Below are positions 59,305 through 64,000 of a DNA stretch of 64,000 bases, one piece after another. Under the pieces are notes generated by a model, which was not told the origin of the DNA, did not search any database, and worked only from the letters and a program-made list of their open reading frames with translations. Source of the stretch: Paenibacillus sp. D2_2 (GTDB lineage: Bacteria; Bacillota; Bacilli; Paenibacillales; Paenibacillaceae). Position numbers and translations under genes: made by a program. The DNA is taken from the NCBI RefSeq assembly GCF_031199965.1, contig NZ_CP133605.1, forward strand, positions 439,501 through 503,500, read 5' to 3'. Numbering within the stretch: the stretch's first letter is position 1; every line of letters begins with the position of its first letter.

Positions 59305-60624
59305 ATGGAACAATTTAGACTCCCGAAAATACCGATGCCTAAGCTGGAGCTCCCGGCTGCGATAAAGGATGTATTAGCCGAAGCTGAGGTGAAGCTGGCA
59401 CATCGTCCGAAGCTGTTGCAATTGTTCAAAAATTGCTTCCCGAATACGCTGGAGACGACAACTAAACTGATGGACGATGGAACGACCTTCGTTATTACTG
59501 GTGACATTCCAGCTTCCTGGCTGCGCGATTCGGTTGAACAGGTGATTCAATATGTACCGTTCGCGAAGCAGGACGAGGATTTGCAGCGCATTATCAGCGG
59601 CTTGATCAAACGCCATATTCAATATATCCATATTGATCCGTATGCGAATGCTTTCAATGAATCGGCAAATGATTGGCATTGGAATACGACCGATGAGACC
59701 GATATGTCCCCATGGGTGTGGGAGCGCAAATTCGAGATCGATTCCCTATGCTTTGTCATACGCTTAGCTTATACGTATTGGAAGGAGACCGAGCAAACTG
59801 ATATCTTTGACGCTGGCTTCAAAGCGGCGATGAAAAAGATTGTGGAGGTCTTCAAGACCGAGCAGCATCATTTTGAGAATTCGCCTTACCGCTTTACTCG
59901 TAATAATGGAATCCCTGAAGACTCACTGCGTAACAAGGGTCTTGGCATGCCTGTCAACTACACGGGTATGATCTGGTCTGGCTTCCGTTCCAGCGATGAT
60001 GCTTGCGACTTCCATTACAACATTCCGGGCAATATGTTCGCAGTTGTAGCACTGCGTCAGATGCAGGAATTTGCAGAATGGGTATTCCGTGATATGGACT
60101 TCCTGGCCGAGCTGAAAGAGCTGGAGTTCGAGGTAGATTACGGCATCAAGCTGTACGGTATTTACCGCCATCCGGAATTTGGTCCGATCTATGCATATGA
60201 GACTGACGGCTTTGGCAACTACTGCCTGATGGATGATGCGGGTACACCAGGTCTGATCTCCATTCCTTATCTCGGCTATGTAACAGCTGATGACCCGATT
60301 TATCAGAATACGAGACGCTTTGCTCTAAGCAAGGAGAACCCGTTCTATTTTGAAGGGAAAGCAGCTAAAGGAATCGGCAGCCCGCATACTCCAGAGAATT
60401 ATGTATGGCATATGGCGCTGTCGATGCAGGGAATTACGGCGCAGACGAAGGAAGAGAAGCTGGAGATGATCGCGATGCTGGAGAGCACGGATGCGGATAC
60501 CGGATTCATGCACGAGGGCTTCCATGTCGATGATCCAACAATCTTTACGCGGAAATGGTTCGCTTGGTCGAACAGCCTGTTCTCACAGCTCGTATACCGG
60601 GCGATGAAGGAAGGCATTCTGTAA
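59305..60624 (+). CDS. GH125 exo-alpha-1,6-mannosidase
   Basis: A 439-residue protein, frame intact. TFVITGDIPASWLRDS and SPWVWERKFEIDSLCF are GH125 signatures; YTGMIWSGFRSSDDAC and DDPTIFTRKWFAWSN lie further on. The family hydrolyses non-reducing alpha-1,6-mannosyl residues of high-mannose N-glycans and is often linked to GH38, as here. Cytoplasmic (no signal peptide). It starts after the MITE-like element with GAGCGTGACGTGAC upstream, a weak ribosome binding site, so the element may have displaced the native leader. Confidence 0.88.
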   Translation: MEQFRLPKIPMPKLELPAAIKDVLAEAEVKLAHRPKLLQLFKNCFPNTLETTTKLMDDGTTFVITGDIPASWLRDSVEQVIQYVPFAKQDEDLQRIISGLIKRHIQYIHIDPYANAFNESANDWHWNTTDETDMSPWVWERKFEIDSLCFVIRLAYTYWKETEQTDIFDAGFKAAMKKIVEVFKTEQHHFENSPYRFTRNNGIPEDSLRNKGLGMPVNYTGMIWSGFRSSDDACDFHYNIPGNMFAVVALRQMQEFAEWVFRDMDFLAELKELEFEVDYGIKLYGIYRHPEFGPIYAYETDGFGNYCLMDDAGTPGLISIPYLGYVTADDPIYQNTRRFALSKENPFYFEGKAAKGIGSPHTPENYVWHMALSMQGITAQTKEEKLEMIAMLESTDADTGFMHEGFHVDDPTIFTRKWFAWSNSLFSQLVYRAMKEGIL

Positions 60625-60809
60625 ACATGAGGTACAGGCTGCTAAGGCGTGCGAATCCGCGTGCCGAAGGCGGACCCACGACTTGATGTCGTGATTCTTC
60701 AATTGCAAATCAGATATCCGTCACTTACAATTCGTAGTGCGAAGATGATCTTAAGTATGTTTTCTCATTACTCGAAACTTATCGTTTTTATATGAAAAGG
60801 AGAATTGAA
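60625..60809. other. Intergenic leader between GH125 and GH130
   Basis: About 185 bp with a short hairpin (CACGAC / GTCGTG) and an AAAAGGAG ribosome binding site at 60795-60802. I see no other feature. Confidence 0.5.
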
Positions 60810-61804
60810 ATGAGCAGAATTATTGGCGAAAAACTGACGAACATCCCTTGGCAGGACAAGCCTGCTGGCAGCAACGCTCCAGTATGGCGCTATTCCGCTA
60901 ACCCGATTATCCAACGGAATGCGATTCCGAATTCCAACAGCGTATTTAATTCGGCCGTAGTGCCTTTTGAAGATGGGTTTGCCGGTGTATTCCGTTGTGA
61001 CTCTAGATCCGTTAGCATGGACATTTTCGCTGGCTTCAGTAAGGACGGCGTGAACTGGGAGATCAATCATGAACCGATCCAATTTGAAGGAGATCCAGAA
61101 GTAACTAAGCGGGAATATCGTTACGATCCACGGGTTGTTAAGATTGGAGATCGCTATTATATCAACTGGTGTAATGGCTATCATGGGCCTACGATTGGAA
61201 TCGGCTATACGACCGACTTCAAGACCTTCCATCAATTAGAGAATGCCTTCTTGCCTTATAATCGTAATGGCGTACTGTTCCCTCGTAAAATCGGTGATAA
61301 CTATGCAATGCTTAGCCGTCCAAGCGATACAGGACATACTCCGTTCGGCGATATTTTCTACAGTGCGAGTCCCGACCTTACTTTCTGGGCAAACACCGTT
61401 ATGTGATGGGTACAATCAATGGTGATGCCTCTGCTTGGCAATCCAAGAAAATTGGCCCGGCTGGTTCAATTGAGACCGATAAAGGCTGGCTCTTGATCTA
61501 CCACGGCGTTATCAATACTTGCAATGGCTTCGTATACCGTATGGGTTGTGCATTGCTTGATATCAACGAGCCTTGGAAGGTGCTGGCGCGTTCCCGTAAC
61601 TATATTCTTGGACCTGAGACGTTGTATGAGTGCGTTGGCGATGTTCCGAACGTTACCTTCCCTTGTGCGGCTTTAACTGATGCGGAAACTGGCCGTATCG
61701 CTATCTACTATGGTTGTGCGGACACCGTAACTGGACTTGCTTTCACAACTGTGGATGAACTGCTCAGCTACATGGAAGAGTATCCTTTGGAGACTGAAGC
61801 TTAA
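60810..61804 (+). CDS. GH130 beta-mannoside phosphorylase/hydrolase (frameshifted)
   Basis: ATG 60810 behind AAAAGGAG; one extra G in the run at 61387-61389 (restoring [12 protein letters not shown]) joins two frames into 331 residues. GH130 five-bladed propeller landmarks: [24 protein letters not shown] (catalytic Asp region), [23 protein letters not shown] and [16 protein letters not shown]. Subfamilies phosphorolyse beta-1,4-mannosyl-GlcNAc or beta-mannobiose, yielding mannose-1-phosphate. With GH38 and GH125 trimming alpha-mannose, the core Man-GlcNAc product would be its natural substrate. Codon bias is strong. Confidence 0.87.
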
Positions 61805-61821
61805 TATTTGAAAATAGAACA

Positions 61822-61867
61822 GGGCTGGCCCTTAGTCATCGACATGACGGGGCCAGCCTTTTTTTAA
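61822..61867 (+). terminator. Terminator of the mannose-glycan cluster
   Basis: GGGCTGGCCC pairs with GGGGCCAGCC, followed by seven T. Confidence 0.85.
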
Positions 61868-61930
61868 TATGACACTGCAGTTTGCTTTATTTATATGGCA
61901 GTGTAATGGTTCAACGGGGCTGTTAACGTC

Positions 61931-62494
61931 TTATTCTCCCACTGCTTCCCGCTCTCGCTCTGCGTTAGCCAGTTTGAACTGCTCTAGCAGTCCGTCCAGA
62001 GCTTCTCGGATAGCGGTGGAATCTTTGGATTCTTCAGCCTTGACCAAGGCGGCCCAGGCCTTCGAGAAGGCATCCTCTGCTACAGTGGCCTCGTCTTTGG
62101 AGACGAATACAGCGATTGAGGCCTGTCCGGGCAATGTTTTTACTTCCTCATTATCACTTATTTTGATTTCAGACAGGCTTTTTACTGGAGTTAGCTTCGC
62201 AGCGATTGTTTTTGTGGGTGCAGTGACTTTCCCCCTCTGTTCCAGTACTTGCTTCCAATCCTCTACCGTATCAGGAGCATATTGCTTGGCCAATTCCAAC
62301 GGATCAGCCATTTTGACAATGGTGATATTCTGCGATTTTCCATCCATGCTTACCATAGTTGCAGCCTGTGTTTTCACACTTGGAATTACTGTTTTCGCTG
62401 CGTTGTCTGCAGCATGGGTGATTCCCGGTACAGCGGCTGCGGATAACATAACGGCGGAAAGAACTGTCTTTTTGATTACATTTTGCATGTTCAT
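61931..62494 (-). CDS. Secreted protein of unknown function
   Basis: ATG 62494 (MNMQNVIKKT) follows AAAGGAGTG; an upstream in-frame ATG has no site. A signal peptide (VLSAVMLSAAAVPGITHA, cleaved before ADN) precedes about 160 residues. These include a segment with MVSMDGKSQNITIVKM and ADPLELAKQYAPDTVEDWKQ, and a C-terminal helical region rich in Ala, Glu and Lys with Asp/Glu. I do not recognise a family. Its gene is convergent with GH130. Confidence 0.6.
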   Translation of the reverse strand: MNMQNVIKKTVLSAVMLSAAAVPGITHAADNAAKTVIPSVKTQAATMVSMDGKSQNITIVKMADPLELAKQYAPDTVEDWKQVLEQRGKVTAPTKTIAAKLTPVKSLSEIKISDNEEVKTLPGQASIAVFVSKDEATVAEDAFSKAWAALVKAEESKDSTAIREALDGLLEQFKLANAEREREAVGE

Positions 62495-62939
62495 GAGTGA
62501 ACACTCCTTTGAAAGATAGATTTTCAAGCCTCCGTAGGTTCGCGACAGCTTGGGTTCGGTTCGTCTTAAGCAGAAGAGCTTTCTATATTTCCGCTAATGG
62601 CCGAGACCACCCCATATCACGTCGTAGGTTAGTATTGCGGCCCTGGAACAGGCCAGAAATACGAACCAGCATATCAGCATAAGACGGCTATTAGACATAC
62701 CTTTTTCATCGTTGCAGTTATATTTCGACTTGAATTCCATCTGTTTTTTGGCACCGTCTATTCTCCTATAGCTGAAGTGATATTGCCTCGCTTGATGTTC
62801 CATAGGCGCTTGCATGTATTAGTGTAAGAAACGTCTATGTCAAGCCATTGGTGGATTTGTGGAAAAACGATGGCATTCACCCTGCCGATCTGAATTCGTT
62901 GTTATACTGATGTAGGAGAAATCGCTGGAGGACATGAAA
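62495..62939. other. 445-bp intergenic region without a supported gene
   Basis: It contains the leaders of the divergent secreted-protein and response-regulator genes. Short minus-strand frames (for example ending VIWGGLGH) lack a convincing ribosome binding site and are broken in other frames. A possible -10/-35 for the regulator lies near 62895-62912 (GTTATACTGA). Confidence 0.5.
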
Positions 62940-63655
62940 ATGAATAATCAATATGTGATTGCCGTCGTCGATGACGATTCAAATATTCGAAATCTGGTAG
63001 AGGCTTATCTACAGAAAGAAAATTATCGTACCGTTGGTCTGAGCAGTGCGGAGGAAGCATGGAATCTATGGAGAGACCATCCGCCCGATTTATGGGTGCT
63101 GGATATTATGCTGCCCGGCATGGACGGGTATGAATTTTGCAGACGTATCCGCAATGAAGCGGAAGTGCCTATTATTATGATTTCTGCACGAGATAGCGAA
63201 GTTGATAAAATCCTGGGCCTGGAGCTGGGCAGCGACGACTATTTGGTCAAGCCGTTTAGTCCGCGCGAGCTGGTGGCCCGTGTCAAAAGACAGCTTCAGC
63301 GCTGGTATAAGCTAAATCAGTCAGAGGAGCCCGCAATCCCTTCTCCACCTATACAGATTGAACTTGGCCGACTGCTGTTGCTGCCGGATGAGCGCCGAGC
63401 TTTTTGGGACGGAGAGGAAGTGGATCTGACTAGCAAGGAGTTTGCAGTACTGCGGGTGTTCGCGGAGAATCCCAATCGCGCCTTCACGCGGGATGAATTG
63501 CTGGCTTATGTATGGGGGATGATTACTTCGGCAGTGATCGAGCAGTAGACCATTTGATCAAACGGGTGCGCAAAAAAATTGGAGAGCTCCCCATTGAAGC
63601 GATATGGGGACATGGTTACCGAATGAGAAATGATGGAGGTGGAAGGACGGAATGA
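62940..63655 (+). CDS. OmpR-family response regulator (frameshifted)
   Basis: ATG 62940 is preferred over 62934 because GGAGG lies eight bases upstream. One extra G in the run at 63514-63518 restores the wing (VWGDDYFGSDRAVDHLIKRV) and gives 238 residues. REC domain: VVDDDSNIRNL, phospho-acceptor in LWVLDIMLPGMDG, Lys in LVKPFSPREL. The C-terminal winged helix binds DNA. The stop overlaps the kinase start (ATGA). The signal and targets are not evident from the window. Confidence 0.85.
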
Positions 63656-64000
63656 AACTCGTACATCAGATCAATCTGGCTTTTGGCATTGCAATGGTGC
63701 TGGTATTGTCGGTTGCTGGAATCGTCATTCACTATGTATTGTTAGATCATCTGATCGGAGCGCAAAGGGAGGATCTAACAGCAATGAGTATTGAAATGAC
63801 AGCTTCACTCAGGGAGGATTATCCCCAGGTGACCGACGTCACGATGAGAAAATTGCCAATAGAGCTTCCAATCACTGCTCCCTCCCCGAACATTAGTGCC
63901 GTTCTGACCGATCAGACGGGCAGTGTGATTGCGGCGTCTCCAATAGCCTATACAACCAAGAAGGTAGAGACGCAGGCCGCAGTTACAACCAACATGGCTT
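63652..64000 (+). CDS. Sensor histidine kinase, partial (runs off window end)
   Basis: Only the first ~116 residues are in the window: a short basic N-terminus, a membrane segment (FGIAMVLVLSVAGIVIHYVL), and the start of an extracellular sensor domain. It is preceded by GGAGGTGG and coupled to the regulator gene. The catalytic domains lie beyond the window, so the kinase call rests on the operon with the OmpR-type regulator and on the layout. Confidence 0.65.
   Translation, partial: MKLVHQINLAFGIAMVLVLSVAGIVIHYVLLDHLIGAQREDLTAMSIEMTASLREDYPQVTDVTMRKLPIELPITAPSPNISAVLTDQTGSVIAASPIAYTTKKVETQAAVTTNMA

Noticed and set aside
62594..62815. A 73-residue minus-strand ORF with one hydrophobic segment
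   Set aside because: The ribosome binding site is poor, composition is unremarkable and another frame of the same DNA gives an equally plausible short peptide. I found no support for either.

Overview
The window reads as chromosomal DNA of a Paenibacillus-like, spore-forming, Gram-positive bacterium of moderate GC. Support for this comes from strong AGGAGG ribosome binding sites, GTG/TTG starts, LplABC-type sugar importers without their own ATPase paired with YesM/YesN two-component systems, an LTA synthase, a Spo0E-like phosphatase, CcpA-type cre sites and XylR operators. I saw no rRNA, tRNA or CRISPR array.

Layout. 0-1.2 kb: a minus-strand Asn/Ser dipeptide-repeat protein cut by the window edge. 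1.4-7.7 kb: an amino-sugar locus (agaS divergent from nagA, ROK kinase, tagatose-bisphosphate-type aldolase, PfkB kinase, DeoR repressor) that fits an N-acetylgalactosamine route. 7.7-8.0 kb: a four-copy intergenic repeat. 8.0-8.9 kb: aldo/keto reductase. 9.2-11.0 kb: an HTH-TPR (RRNPP-type) regulator, an overlapping 36-residue exported-peptide ORF and a Spo0E-like protein, a candidate peptide quorum-sensing cassette aimed at sporulation. 11.1-17.7 kb: GH13 glucosidase, GH2 beta-mannosidase, LTA synthase. 17.8-25.4 kb: small secreted protein, a 1,100-residue repeat surface protein, glycosyltransferase, ChbG-type deacetylase, PadR/DUF2812 pair. 25.5-28.3 kb: ECF sigma/anti-sigma operon whose terminator is split by an IS3-family element. 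28.3-30.0 kb: LOV-like PAS/GGDEF/EAL protein. 30.4-37.6 kb: first YesMN + LplABC cluster (minus). 37.8-42.5 kb: coiled-coil secreted protein, formate/nitrite channel, XylR, YeeE-TusA sulfur pair. 42.8-45.9 kb: xylAB. 46.5-61.8 kb: second YesMN + LplABC cluster followed by GH3, GH38, GH125 and GH130, consistent with uptake and depolymerisation of mannose-rich glycans. 61.9-64.0 kb: secreted protein and an OmpR-type two-component pair cut by the window end.

About half of the genes are split by single-base frameshifts (31 sites, 29 of them missing a base, mostly in G runs). Joining each pair restores a multiple of three and a family-typical length, so I annotate each split gene as one CDS and treat the breaks as probable sequence errors. 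Small repeats are a second theme: two inverted copies of a 194-236 bp MITE-like element flank the second sugar cluster.
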